Positions 23,069-36,514 of a stretch of 64,000 bases of DNA are shown here, one piece after another. The DNA lies in the NCBI RefSeq assembly GCF_000213175.1, contig NW_009799104.1, positions 2,601,220 through 2,665,219 on the forward strand. Direction: 5' to 3'. The translations under genes and the position numbers were made by a program. Source of the DNA: Neurospora tetrasperma FGSC 2508. Lineage: Eukaryota > Ascomycota > Sordariomycetes > Sordariales > Sordariaceae. The notes beneath the pieces were generated by a model. It was given only the letters and a program-made list of their open reading frames with translations, had not been told where the DNA came from and searched no databases. The number at the start of each line of letters is the position of its first letter. Within the stretch, counting starts at the first letter, position 1.

Positions 23069-25262
23069 CTACATGTCATCCTCGTTGTCACCCTCTAACC
23101 ATATCTCATGTCCATCACCTTCCCACACTGATAAACTGGCCAGGAATTCGAGTAAAGCTACCGCGCTCAAACCCCACCATGATGCACCAACAATATCGAT
23201 ATTTAGGCCAAGGCCATACGAGAAGCCACAAAGCATGGGCCCCAAGGTTCTGGCAAAACTGCTAACGCTCTGCCCGATGCCGTGTACCGTACCCAGCACA
23301 CCGGGATGCGGAGTGCAGTTGTTGACTAGAATGGTCTGCGCTGGCAACACAAACGTACGTCCAGCGACCTGAAGGGTGGCACTCCGGCCATGGCCACCCA
23401 AACTGCAATGCCGTCCTTTGGGCTTGGCGGCGGCGAAGAGCTCGGCACTAAGCTTAGAGGTAGGTATGGCACTATGAAGTAAGTGATGGGAAGAAACAGG
23501 AGGAAGAAGTGCCAGCTTCTGACCGTACCCACCTCATGGGGTTGTAGGCCTATTATAAGCCCCCGGTAAAGATGAATGGGGGATCCCGCACCAAAGCATT
23601 CGGAGGCGCTGCGGCTTTGGTTGGGTCGTACACGGGGGTGGTAAGGAAGACGAACCACAGCGAGTTGAAGGTACCCACGTGAAACGCAAGGAGGAAGTTT
23701 GCAACAAGTGTGAAGCTGACGTTTCGCGTAAAGATGCGTCGGAAGGGGAGCCGCTGAGTATATCGCCTCCGGACCTGATGATGCTTTCCAGCACCACCGT
23801 ACGTCGGCTTGACTGAGGACTTCCTTTCTTCGATTGCAGAACCAAGCTCCAGCTCGGCACTTGAGTCTGTGGATGCCAGTAGTGCATAGAACGCCTCCGT
23901 GTCACCGCGAGAAAAGCATCTCCAAAGCTTCTGCTCCAGTTCCAGGCTCCTGTCCCGCACCATTGCACCCGAGTCCAGCGTCTGATAGAGTCACAGAAGC
24001 GAAATTCCCGTCTTTTTTGAATTTTGATGTTTGGAGGGTGGGGGGTAACATGATCAGCATGAGATAAACTTGCCTCTTCCAAGAAAAGCCAGACAAAAAT
24101 CATAGCGAAAAAGAGAAACACCGCCGACAGAATGTTTGGAGCAGCATATGGGAAGTGTGTAAAGAAGTTGATTTTGCCAAACCTGTCAGGATAGGTTCCC
24201 GCAGGGTCTGAAAGAAGACCGCCCAGTATAGGACCAATAATGATGCCAATGTTGAAAGTCATAGGAAGTGGCAGAAAGGCCCTGGACTGGTATCTATCAT
24301 ACCCATTACATTGTTTAGGGTCGGCGGGAAAGAAGGACAAAGGTCCCGGGCTCAAGAGGTGAATTTACTTCTTCTCCTTGATAATTTCACTAATCCTGTA
24401 AGCACGATATGTCAGCACAAGATTTGAGAGGTTAGCACCAATTGAAGTACAATTACTCATCCAGGCCATACCTACCTCTACATGGTTCTGAGAACGACTT
24501 TGTTCCCGTTCGTCATTCCACCCAAAGACCTAAAGAGAAGAGCTTCCCAGAACGAAGTAGAGAGGCCGAAGCCGACGCATAATAGCACTTTGAAAAGATA
24601 CCTTTAGCAGAAGCACGGAAACAGTGACCAAAACTCTTGAATGATGAGAGCATCGGCTGAAATAGTTACCTGAAATGTACTTGTACCACCGAGACCGATC
24701 AAAAGCACGATTTTGCGGCCACACCGAGGAGAGTCGGCAACTCACCCCCACAGCATAGCGGTAAGAAATTGGGCAGCTGTAAAACTGGCACTGATTTGGA
24801 ATTGCAGATCCGCAACGGCGACCGCTAACATGTCGCTACGGCGGCGATCCATGACATATATGCTTAATACACCATTGGGAGAAAGACTGACTGAAGAATG
24901 CCAGCCTGGCCGGCAATAGTCGAGTCAGGAAGGTCGGGGTTGAACCACTACAGCTGGTAGAACATATAGGACTTGATATAGCCAACAGTCAGCAATGGTT
25001 GAGCCGCTCGCTGCATGACGGATTATGGAGAGCCTACCTGAAGAGAGGTCTGGACAAGCGGTTCACTCAACCTAGCGAGAGCGAGAGTGATGACGATAAG
25101 CTGGTCTTTCCGGGGTAGGTGACCCCAAGAGGTAGTCTTCGCACCGGTGAGGTGCCGTTGGGGTGCAGACTCAATAGTTGTCGGTAACCGTGTCCGTAGC
25201 CACGCCCGACATGGCAACGGGAGTGCTTCGGGACCCATGCTCATGGTATAGTGATGATTCAT
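23069..25262 (-). pseudogene. MFS transporter pseudogene
   Basis: Collinear pieces of a fungal major-facilitator drug-efflux-type protein. An N-terminal exon (ending 25038) contains LPRKDQLIVITLALARLSEP. After a 66-bp intron comes SYMFYQL*WFNPDLPDS, then FTAAQFLTAMLWG*VADS-RCGRK (the loop 2-3 signature). Later pieces are GFGLSTSFWEALLFRSLGG, YQSRAFLPLPMTFNIGIIIG with ILGGLLSDPAGTYP, a long central loop, LVANFLLAFHVGTFNSLWFV, and a C-terminal block (NNCTPHPGVLGTVHGIGQSV, ending 23069). Stops break it: TAG at 24948-24950, TGA at 24742-24744 (CGA-to-TGA of the expected Arg), TAG at 24478-24480 and TAA at 23553-23555. About 20-30 residues are missing after FTGG, and there is a frameshift near 23400. 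Introns still have GT...AG. It once pumped small molecules across a membrane and cannot do so now. Confidence 0.85.
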
Positions 25263-26641
25263 GGTGATCAAGGACAATCTCCCGATCCCGGCCTCCGCCT
25301 CCTTCGCCTTAGCACCCGCATCCATAAGACAGGCACTAAAACAGGTGCGGCATCGCGGGATCCGGGGACATCCGGACATGGGGAACCGGAGCGGTTGACC
25401 CCACCTGGCCCCCCAACTCCTGGCCTCTAAACCATCTGGACCGGGCGGAAAGATTACGGGAAGTAGCCACTGTGGAGAGTGCACGAGTCGGGTCCCGTTA
25501 GATCAGCCGGGTACTGTACGACGTAGGAAGAGAGTCAGGGACTTGCTGCGGGATCACAGATCGGGGTGCCAGAGTCGTTGTAGTCTCGTTAAGACTGACT
25601 TATCGGTTAACGGCCAACCCGCGTCCAAGCCGAAGTACTGGGTAAGGTAGCCGCATGAGTTTGAGATGAACGGGGAGGAAGCTACCGGGTCCGCTTCACT
25701 CTTGAGCAGGCAACCTGGAAGATTCAGCGTGCAAAGAATGGCGAGACAAGTTGGCAGCCGATATGGTTGTGTAAATGTATAAACTTGAAAGGAATGGAAA
25801 ACGCACATTATACGCCACCTCCTTCGAAACCTACGTGCCGTTACAGATTGTCTTTGCCTACTTACTACAAGTACAGTAGCATCCGGGCACAGCGTGGCGT
25901 CACTTACAGTTACGGAAGAGAGATACCTAAGGCGTAGTCAACCTGAACGTCGAAGAAAGACTAACATCTATGGGCGGTGGTGGTCCCAAACAACCGATAA
26001 TAAAACACCATGCATACCGAGGGGGTCGAATGAAGTGACCGACTGTTCGGTTTGCGTTACCGGATGATCCATCATCTCCCCGCTTCCTCCAACCGCGATT
26101 AGTGACAGCATCGGTGCTGCAACGGCTTTCTTATCCACTATACCACACTGGTGTATAGGAATTTGCCCTGATAATGCATGTACTTGAAAATGCATAGAAC
26201 CTAGTCTTATTCACTAAGCCTGCCCACTTCTGCCGAAGGCAGTCTGAGCCAAGCCGGGCTATAGATAGACTACCCCCCTTCCTTATATCTAGACTACTTA
26301 ACTGCTTAGGGCAAGGCTTCTTAGCTTTTCTCCACTGTACAAAAAAAAAGTTTTGCAACAGGCCAAGGAAGTGCAGAATCCTCAGTCTTCGCCCGGGTAG
26401 GAAGAAGCATTCCGTAGTAATCTATATTGAAGTTTTCGTTTAGTTGAGATCTAAGTTTGATTGGACTTATTTTCTTTCTTTCTTTCCTTTCTTTCCTCCA
26501 TTTTTGGGGAGGAGTGCATTTAGCGAAAGTGCATTGCCCTGAGCAGAATGACAAGAGAAGTGACCAACTATTTCTTAGAGAAATTTGCGAAAATGACCAA
26601 TCGTGGGCTAATAGACTTTCACCTTATTTTTGCAGTGGAAT
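25263..26641. other. Region without a supported gene
   Basis: Normal base composition up to about 26.3 kb. The small frames here (for example 25554-25808 on the minus strand) have no recognisable family features. A CT-rich tract (TTTCTTTCTTTC) lies at about 26470-26500. Short inverted ends (CCACTGTACAAAAA at about 26334, TTTTTGCAGTGG at about 26625) hint at another small TIR element but are too short to call. Confidence 0.4.
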
Positions 26642-26695
26642 ATTACTCGAGAGGTTCTAGGTACCAAGGCTTTCAACCCCCCTACTTATTAAGTG

Positions 26696-27040
26696 GGGGG
26701 TAGGGAAAATCTAGGACAACTTTTTATTCTGGGACACAGAGATTATTAGCATACACTATCGCTTCTGGAGTTTACTAACTGCTAAACCAAAACTAAAATT
26801 TTGGTAGCAAAAGAAGGCTGCATCCGCGTTTTCTCCCCAACGCCTCGATCAAAATTAATGCAACTTTGAGGACAGTCATTTCAACATTCACTTGTAATCT
26901 TTAATTTTTAGCAGATTTTTAGAAAATAGTTTTGTAGTTGAAATTTTTCTTACAGTCGCTTCACTAACAATTTTCTATAGTAAAGATTTAGTCTTCAAAT
27001 GTCCTAAAATAAAAAGTTGTCCTAGAGTTTTCCTACCCCC
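26696..27040. mobile_element. 345-bp MITE inserted in the left arm of the host TIR element
   Basis: Inverted ends of about 39 bp: left GGGGGTAGGGAAAATCTAGG, right in reverse complement GGGGGTAGGAAAACTCTAGG, both followed by ACAACTTTTTATT. It is flanked by TG (26694-26695, from TA) and TA (27041-27042), fitting Tc1/mariner-type insertion at TA. The host arm reads TTAAGT before it and ACTCGT after it, and the uninterrupted partner arm reads TTAAGTACTCGT. That defines the empty site. Its sequence shows little RIP and no coding. Confidence 0.8.
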
Positions 27041-27363
27041 TACTCGTGCTACACCCCCACTACCTAAGTGGGTGCTTACAGGTACTATAGCCACACTAGT
27101 AAAACGGCCAGGTTAGGAATAGAAGTATAGTTTTGAGGCTTAATTCGTAGAGTAGATGAAAAATTTCTAACGTTTGGAAATCCTAAAGATAATAAATTTA
27201 ATAAATATATTACATTGCCCTAATTATCCTTCTACTCTCTGTTTACTCTCAATTTATTATTAGAATACGTTATAAGTATTTACTGTTTTAGTATTGTCTA
27301 TATAATTTGCACTATTAACCCTAGTAGCCGTTTTACTAGTGTGGCCGTAGTACCCGTAAGTAC

Positions 27364-27586
27364 TATTACGGGGCGAGAGGGTACTGTTGGGGGTAAGGTA
27401 GGATATGCGTTATTGTACGAGGGAGGAGAAGGGAAGTGTGCGTGGAGGACTAGCTATATAGGCGAGAGCCCAGTCTGGGCCAGTCCGTACTCGTACACAC
27501 ACGTAGGACTATACGTAACTAGAGCTATTAATAGCTCTAGACTAGAGGCGTATAGTATAATTATATTATAGGCTAACTCTATAATA
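27364..27586 (-). repeat. 3' LTR of the outer Gypsy element
   Basis: 223 bp. Shares GGCGAGAGCCCAG, TCCGTACTCGTACACACACG and GGCTAAC blocks with 49918-50140; differences are mainly C/T and G/A. Confidence 0.88.
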
Positions 27587-28286
27587 CTATCCCCCCTTAA
27601 AAGAAGCTTATAGAGTTGAAAAGTCTATATATATATATAATAATAGCGTCTACCTCAAAAATAATTATAATCTACTAATTGCGTTAGGGGTAACTTCGGA
27701 CCAAATATCTATTAATTATTATATAACCTTATTAAATACTAAATACAATTTATCCTCTACGTTTTTACTAATTGTTATATTAATTAGCTTTATTGTTATT
27801 ATATTCGGGAGTAGCCTTATATTGGTTACGGAGGCCGTTTCGTACTAGAGACGCGCGGAGCAGTATTGCGGAGGCTCCGGTATAGAAATGGTAGCAGGGG
27901 TAGTGGGGGTATCGGAAGCGAGATACTAGAGGATTTTCCGGACTCCTAGCGGTATTAATTTATTTAGATTTTTATAATGAAATTATCGAAGGTAATATTT
28001 ATAGTCGATTATATTAGTGATTGGTTCCTAAGTAGGGTCTCCGGTCTTTTATTTAACGTAGTAATACTAATATATATTACTACCCAATTGAATATAGTTA
28101 ATAAACTTTTTAAAAGCCTATTCCTTATACTCCTCCCAATTGTCCGTACGTATTATTACCCGGCCTTTATTTACTTTTACGTTTATTATAGTATTCTAAC
28201 CGGGTAATTCCGTACCCGACTAAGGTTGTACTATAGAAATATAGAAGATTAGTAAGTACTTTATATCAATAGGTAGGGAGAGGTAG

Positions 28287-28520
28287 TGTGAGGGCGCACA
28301 AAATCACGAGAGTAAGCCAGCTCAAGGAGGTTGTAGTGCAAATCAATACAATATTAAAGCTAAAGAAAAGAAGAGGGAAAGTGTAAAAGTGAGCTAGCTA
28401 CGCGGGGTTTTGTAGTGTATATGCGCTAAGCTCTATTAAAGTGCGGTAGGGCGCGCAGTAAAGGCGCGCGACTGCGTAACCTCTAATATTCCTGGGTAGT
28501 TATAGTATTAGGCTATAACA
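28287..28520 (-). repeat. 3' LTR of the middle Gypsy element
   Basis: 234 bp, direct partner of 43472-43704; preceded by target duplication GGTAG. Confidence 0.9.
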
Positions 28521-31269
28521 TTACCCCCTCCTCCCAATGAAGGTTTAGCCCTAGAGCCGAAAGAATTAATTAGTATAAAAAATTTTTTTCTTTAATATAA
28601 ACCTATTTTAAACCTACAATACTTTGTTTCCTAAATATATTTGCCCTCGGGGTGGGGATTTGCAGTTCTATTGCGTTATTTAGCCAATCCTACAATCGTT
28701 GTTAGTTTGCTAGTAATGTTTGTAGCTTTCTTATTTATAATCGCCTACTATTAATTACATTTTCTCCTTATTATTTTCTTCGTTATTACCGGAGTATTAT
28801 TCTCTATATAATTATTCCGTATACCCTTCAACTAGTAAGGCAATCTTTTTAAAAGACCTAGTTTCTCAAGGTATTTATTATAGTACTGTTTCAATTCTTT
28901 TATTATATTCTTTAAACCCTCCGTTAAGTACTATTTAAGATCTAGACCCTAACCTCTCTATTCGACCTAATACTAGAATTTCCTATTAATTGTCTTAGAT
29001 AATAGTACTTAATAGATTTCTTATTCCTCTTCGTCTCCCTCTACAATTTCGCCTTTTAAATTCGTTCTTACTTAATTTAGCAACGAGTTTCTGGCGTTTT
29101 TTTGTAATTACTTTATATAAAATACCTTATAGCCTTTCTATAATAATAGTAGTCTAATTTGTATAAGAATCCTTTTATAGATTTAATATAATATAAAGTC
29201 CTTGTTTGAAGAAAATTGAGTTTATTATTGGATCGGTTAGTCGATTAATTCTTTTTAATAATAAAGACCCTGTCCCCGACCCCGAAATCAGGATCCCTTT
29301 GGTAATAGTTAGCCTGGGCGCTTTATTTCTTTTAAGCCTTATTAATAGCTTTAAGCGCTATTTCCTAGTACCTTTATAGTACTTTTACTATAGCTTGCGC
29401 TTTTACCCGATTAATTTTCTCCTTAGCTAGTAATCTTATTAGTTGGGTTTAAATTTATTAATTAGAAGATACTAGTATAGAGTACCCTATAATTACCTTA
29501 TATAGGAATAAGCTATTAAAACTCTTATATAGTAAGGTCACTTAGGTAGAGTCTAATATAAGCAAGGCTATATTCCAATTGTTTTGGTTGTAGTTAACGA
29601 ATAGCTATAATCCTTAATTTAAATATTAGTTTATAACTTCGGCCTAACCCGCTATTTAAGAGTAATTTAAATTATTCAACTTTCAAATAATATTTAGTAG
29701 TTTTACTAACTCTTATATAAAATTTGAGACGAATTGCAGGCTATAATTACGAATAATTTTATCCGGGTAGCTGAAAACCCGATACAGTCTTTAATAATAT
29801 ATTTTTACCGCTTATCTTACTATAACTATATCTTTATAAGGTAGGTACCAAAATATCTTTAAAAAATAATCTTTTATTACTAATATATTATTATAACTTT
29901 TCTTCTTAGTTAATATTTATTCAAAATTAATCATAATACTCCTCTATAAGTAGTTATTCTTAACCGGAATAGAGTGTAACTTACCGGGGGTTTTATTACG
30001 TAAATGTTTTAATACTTTATAGTCCTAGCAATTGGTAATATATTTGTTTATATTGGAGGTTATTACGGGCTATTAGTATTGCTTTTGAATTAGTTTCTAA
30101 ATTTTCGCTTTATTAAGATGAGCGATAAGTATTTGCGAATAAATATTTTTGATTAAATAGGTACAAATATCTTTATTTTCTAGTACTATTAATTTACCCT
30201 TATAGTAGAATAATTTATTTTTTAGAGAAAATAAGGTTTCCTCCTATACCACCTTTTTTCGGTACGGAACTAAAGATGTGGAGTCCCGGTTTAGTTTCAA
30301 AATCTTATCGATTAAGGCGGTATTAGATAGATTAGTTAGTTCTTCGCTAGTTAATAGTAGTACTAATACTACGTACGATATAATTAATACTATTCTTATA
30401 GATAGGATTATATAAAGTTCGGCGGTCGGCGTTTTATTTTTATTACCTGCAAAGACGAGGTATCTTTCCTTATTTGGTTTTAATATGTATAGAGTATACT
30501 AATCTTCTTTTTTAGCCTTTATAGTCTTTAAATCCTCTAATTTCTGGGATAATATATTAACGGCCAAGTTCTCCTTCCCTGGGCGATATATTATACGGAA
30601 TTAATATTCCGATAATAGTTCTAACTACCGTACTTAATTACTGTTAAGAATCCGCTTATTACCAAAGAATTCTAATACTTGATAATTCGTAATAATAGTA
30701 AATAGTATAATTCTTTTTAACTCTAGTCTCTACTACTCAAATACCCTAACAATAACTAATAACTCCTTATTGTAGATTAGATAATAAAATTCTACTAGTC
30801 CTATAGTTTCGGAATAGAAGGCTATAGGATACTAATTACTATTATCCTATTTCTAGTTTATTACCCCCGTATATACACTGTCGGAGGCGTCTGTTTTTAG
30901 TTTGGTCTCCTAATTATAATTAAAGTAGGCTAATACGGGTACCGTAAGGAGAAATTCCTTTAGTTTTGTAAATATTTCCTAGTAATGTTCTAATTATTAA
31001 AATGGTAAATCCTTTTTAGTAAGGTTCGTAAGAGGTTTAGCAATTTTATTAAAGTTTTTAATAAATTTTCGGTAAAAGTTATAGAACTTTAAAAAAGTTT
31101 GTATCCCCTTTATAATTGTAGATTATTTCTAATCTTTGACGGTAGTAACCTTCTCTGAATTTATAGAAATACTATTTATTCTAATGATAAATTTCAAGAA
31201 TTTAGTCTTCGTTACCCTAAATTCGTATTTTTTGATATCGGTTTGTAATTTAGCTTCTTATAGTTTAGT

Positions 31270-31345
31270 TGATACTTTTAATACGTAGTTATTATATTCG
31301 ATTATATTATTAGAAAAAAATAAGATATTATTAATGTACGTACTA
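31270..31345 (-). pseudogene. Reverse-transcriptase remnant of the middle Gypsy element
   Basis: The minus strand reads TYINNILFFSNNIIEYNNYV. The Gypsy box Y-x-D-D-I-L-F-F-S has both catalytic Asp codons changed to Asn (GAT to AAT), the expected effect of G-to-A change. The enzyme is dead. Confidence 0.75.
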
Positions 31346-33561
31346 TAGAATATATTTAGGTAGTCTACTAGGATATTATTAATAAATCGTTAAAATAAGG
31401 AGGGTCCTCCGGTAAGGCTAAATAGGAATATTTTATATTTGTACGCTCCGTAATAAGTCCTAAAGGTCGTTAGATCCTTATAATTTGGGTGTATCCTAAT
31501 TCGATAGAAGGCTTATCAAATATCGATTTTGGAAAATATTTTAGCTTATCCAATACGAACTATAGTTTTATTAATTAAGAGTAGGGGATACTTATTCTTC
31601 TTTAATAATATATTAAACTTTTAATAGTTAATATAAAATTTTAATCCTCTATTAACCTTTAGAATAAATAATATAAGTACGGCCTAGGGAGTTGAATTAG
31701 CTTTGATAAATCCCTTTTAGAGATTCTCCGTAATATATTTTCGGTATTCTTCTAATTCCTCGAAAGTTATTTTATATAAAAAATTATACTTTAAATTACT
31801 AGGGCTATTTCCCTCTTCTAGGAGGATTTAATAATCCACCTTGTCCTTATATTCGGGGAGAGTATCCGAGTTGTACTTATTGAAGATATCGATGTGGTTA
31901 TAGTATTTGGTAAGTAGCTTTTCGAGAATTAGGGTCCGATGTTCGTTGTTATTTAGCGGTAAGATTTAATTTTTTAAATTGTCTATTAAACTATTAATTT
32001 TGTAAAGATTAATTAATTCTACGAGGGTACTTTATTTTATATAGTAGTTAAGAAACCATTATATTAATAATGGTTACACTTCGGGGGCGCTCTTTTATTT
32101 ATCCGAATATTTTCTTTAATTAGTAAGGGCTTTAGTTATCCTAGAATAGATAGTCGGTTTAATATTAGTCCTTTCTAACTTTTCGGATTATTTATTCTAT
32201 TTAAGCGATTTCGGCTTTTAATATATACTTGTATTTAATATTATTATATAGGTCCTATTCTATTTCTTTTATTTATAAGATTTCTATACTACGGGTATAA
32301 TACTTAGTAGTATAGAGTTCCTTAGAGCGCTAGTCGGGAAATAGAATACTATTATTTAGGGAGACGGATAACTTCCTTAGTAATAACGAATTTTAAATAG
32401 TTTTTAATTCGGCGATACGATTCTATAGGGCTCGTTCCGTAGCTAAAGTGTTTCTAGGACTAAATTCTACCGTTCCTTCCTCCAAATAAATCTCTTCTTC
32501 CGCCTTTAGTATTCCGGGACCCCCTCCGCCTATTTCCGCTATTATTCAATCAAATTCCTTTATATTTTCTTCGATGCCTTCCTTTTTCTTTGATAGGTAA
32601 TATCGGAGTTGTAAGAGTATTTTATCGGCCCTTCTTTTATCCTCCTAATTTATTAAAAAGGTTTTTCGGTCGATGTCCTTTTGGTATTCCGGATAGTTTA
32701 GAAGTTGAAATTATTCTATTCCGATATTGCGAATATTAAGAGCCGGAATTAAGGATTTTAGGAAATATAGTATTCGGTTATAATAGTCGATTGATATATA
32801 ATAATATTCTAACTATATTCTTCCGATAATTATATCCTAGCCTAAACTAGGGAGTATAATTATTTATTCGTTATAAAATTTATATCCTTAAAGGTAGACG
32901 TACCCTTTTATTATTTTATTAATAACGTTGGGTTTAGTTTATCAATAGGGTATAATATAACCGGGTTGAAAATTATTAAACGTCTCTAATTATAAGTAAT
33001 ATAAACGTTTAGTAAATATATTACTTACAATAAGATAAATATCTATTCCTTTATTAATTAAAATCTTTGTAGTAGAAATTGACAATCTATTTAAAATTAT
33101 CTTATAATTAATTAAAAAAGAAGAGCCTTTGCCCAAAGAATTATTTAATTGGAAAGTAGTTATCGTTACCAATATTTTTATTATATTTCCTTTCTTTATA
33201 ATCGATATTTCTTCTAAGAAAGAGGCTAATTACCTTAGGGTACTTAATTTTCCGATTACTCCTCCGGAATAACTTTATTAACCTCTTCTTTAGACGAATC
33301 CTCTATATTAGAATTTATAATTATAATTCTATGAAGAATATCCGGGAGGATTACTATTATTATATTAAATTAAGAGACCTTATACTTCTTATAAGCTTAC
33401 TCAATACGGTTACGGTCTAAGTATTTAATTGCTCTGTGTCCCTCCTTTTTGTAGATAAATTATTTTCCTTTGGTTTAAAATTAATAATATTTTTTGTACT
33501 AGGCTTTTTATAAAAGAAGGATAATTTAGGTAGATGGTTTCTTCCTGGGTTGGAAACGGAT

Positions 33562-33823
33562 TATTACGGGCAAAGGGTAGATGGTAGATGTGAATATGCG
33601 TAATTGTACGAAGGAGAAAGGAAGAGAAGTGTGCAGCCGAGTGCCTAAAAGGCTAGCCTTATAAGGACCGCCGCCAGTGGGTCTATAGACCCGCGGTAGG
33701 TAGTGCTCTAACTAATTAATTGCCGGTAATAATAATAGCTGGTAGTAATAATAATATACGGTAGTTTTAGAAATTACTATACGTTAGTACTAAGTATAAG
33801 GTATATAGGCTAGCTCTATAATA
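33562..33823 (-). repeat. 3' LTR of the inner Gypsy element
   Basis: 262 bp, partner of 40436-40697, preceded by CGGAT. Confidence 0.9.
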
Positions 33824-36514
33824 TTTCTCCGGACTAAAAGAAGTTATATAGCTAACTAATATTATATAAAATAATAGAAATCCCTATTAAATAAATAGTC
33901 CGCTCTTAAAAAGCCTTTACTACCGCCGTTAGCGAGTGTTATTGTAACTTCTACTGCGGAGCTAGAGCCTTCTATTTTGCCTCCTTCTCTATTCGCCTCT
34001 TTTCTGCCGCTGCTTAGTCTAGGGGGTACGGCGTTTCGGGGTGATTATTATAGAATATTTGAATTATATTGGGGGTTATAAATATATCGGCGTATAGTTA
34101 CTATAATAGTATATATAGGGGTGCCTAGACTATAAGGCATTCCCAACGACCCTTATTATTCTTCCAATATTTATCAACTCTTTCGAATTCGTATTCGATA
34201 GAGTCCTTCCTATTATCGGTCTTTCTTATAGTCCGGCTATAATTAGTACGAATATTCTATTCCTCTGTAGCTATTTATTTTAGGAGACCTTTTTTGTCTT
34301 ATAATTTAACTTTATTAATATAAAACGTTGGGCTATACTTTATATTAATTAGGAATTGAAGTATTACCCAATAGCTATTTGCTTTGAGGATTTCGAAAGG
34401 GCTTTCGAAAAGGGGTATAAATTTAGCGTAGGGCCGGCTAATATTAAAATTTTCGGTATTAAAAAATATTTTATTTCCCTCTTTATATTTTAGTACGTCC
34501 GACCGATAGACGTTCATATTATTTTTATAATATTATTATATTTATGAGGCTTGATTTCTAACGAAGTTTAAAATGTATTTAAATTACTTAATTAGTTTAT
34601 TAGCTTTAAAGTATTCTACTTATTATATTACTAATATTTTTAGTAAGTATAATTTTGCTAATTCAATACCTATATAGGGGTAAAAACTATAATTAATAAA
34701 GAAGGGGAAAATACTAATAGTTTTAGAAATTAAATTATTATTAGTAAACTCTACAATTAGTAGCTAATTTACCTAATTATGTTAGGCCCAATTAATATAA
34801 AGTCGAAAATACTTCTCTATTTCCGGATTAATATATTTAGTTTAACTATTAGTAATTAAATAAAAAGTAGAGGAGGGTTTAAATACTACCTCTAACCTTG
34901 ATAAAAAACCTCCTCTAAAATTATAAAATAAATTAAATATTATAATTAGAGACAATAGAATCTAGTAAACTATAAATACTATAGACTTTCTTAATAAAAT
35001 ACTCTACTAACTCTTTTACTATTAAACCAACGATAAGGATATAATACTTTATTTTAATAAAATAGTTAATAACAACGGCGATATATTTAAACTCCTATTT
35101 ATAATATAAGTAAAACGTAAATAAGGTAATATAATCAACCGAAATATCCTTCTATAGTGCGAATAGTACTACTAACGCTTTTAAAAAACTATAGGAAGTA
35201 TATTATAATAGTTTTAATTTAGCGTATACCAAATAAGTTTTATAATACAATTTAATAGTAATATATATCCTTAACTAAAAGAAAGATTATAATAATAATA
35301 AATAGGTCTTTTTATAACCCGGGTACCTAATGAACGGCGAATTATAAATATAGTAGAGGAGTAAGAAGTAAAATTCTATATTAATAGGGTTAATAAAGAC
35401 GGTGCTACAGAAGTATATTCGTCCTTAGATTACTCGGTATTTAATAAAAGGAACCTTCTTTATATAATTATTAACTTCTTTAAATTATATTTAATAGTTA
35501 GAATCCAATAAGTAAATAATAGTATTTTAGAGAATTATTAACCTCTTATAGCTTTCTACTACCAAATCGTCTATTAATTTCTCGTCCAACGTTTCTAACT
35601 TACAAATATATTCTATATTAATAGGGACTTCCTCGCCTCTATCTTCTAAAACGAATACTCTATTAATAAAAATATTATAATCGAATAAAACTTTATTCCT
35701 AATTAATAACCGCTTATTGACTACATTTTTAAATAAATTTTCCGGCTTCCTACTTAGTACGTCGGGGCGTATTTATAGGGATCTAGGGCAATATTTAATT
35801 ATAAAGTTAAAATAGGAGAGAAATTAGAATTAATATATATAGCGGGGGGTAAATTGCTTATTAACTATAAAAATCTTCAAACTTTTATAGTCGGTAAGAA
35901 TTTTAAAAGGTTTTTAAATTCCTTCCAATTCCGGGCGCTATTCTTCAAAGGCTTTAATAATAACTAATAACTCCTCATTATAAATATTATAATTATATTC
36001 GGCCGAAGAATACTACTAATTAAAATAAATAAATAAATATAAGATACCTATATTATTATATTAAGATAGAATACTACTACAAACTTAATTCGAAATATCT
36101 ATCTTAATAATGGTCTATTTAAACTAATTATAAATCCGGAATACTAAGCTACTATTAAAGGTTTTCTTAAAAGCCTCAAACGACTTTTAATAGTAGTTGT
36201 TTATAGCTAATCTACCGACTTCTTTATTAATTCGTACAATAGGCCAATAATAATCAAAAAGTATTTAATAAACTGCCGGTAGAAATTAGTAAAGCCTAAG
36301 AAATACTATAATACTCTTTTAATTTTTAAAGCTTCCTAAATTTCTATAGTAAAAACTTTATTGGGGTCTATTTCGAATCCTCCCGGGATAATAATTAGAC
36401 TAAAATATTCCGTTTTTATAATATAGAATTCGTACTTATTAATATTAATTTAAAACCCCGCTCGAATTATCCGTCGTAAAACCTCCTTAACGTAACTTTT
36501 ATAATCTTTTTTAT

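Noticed and set aside
26332-26640. Possible ~310-bp TIR element
   Set aside because: Inverted ends are only about 14 bp and imperfect, and no target duplication is seen.
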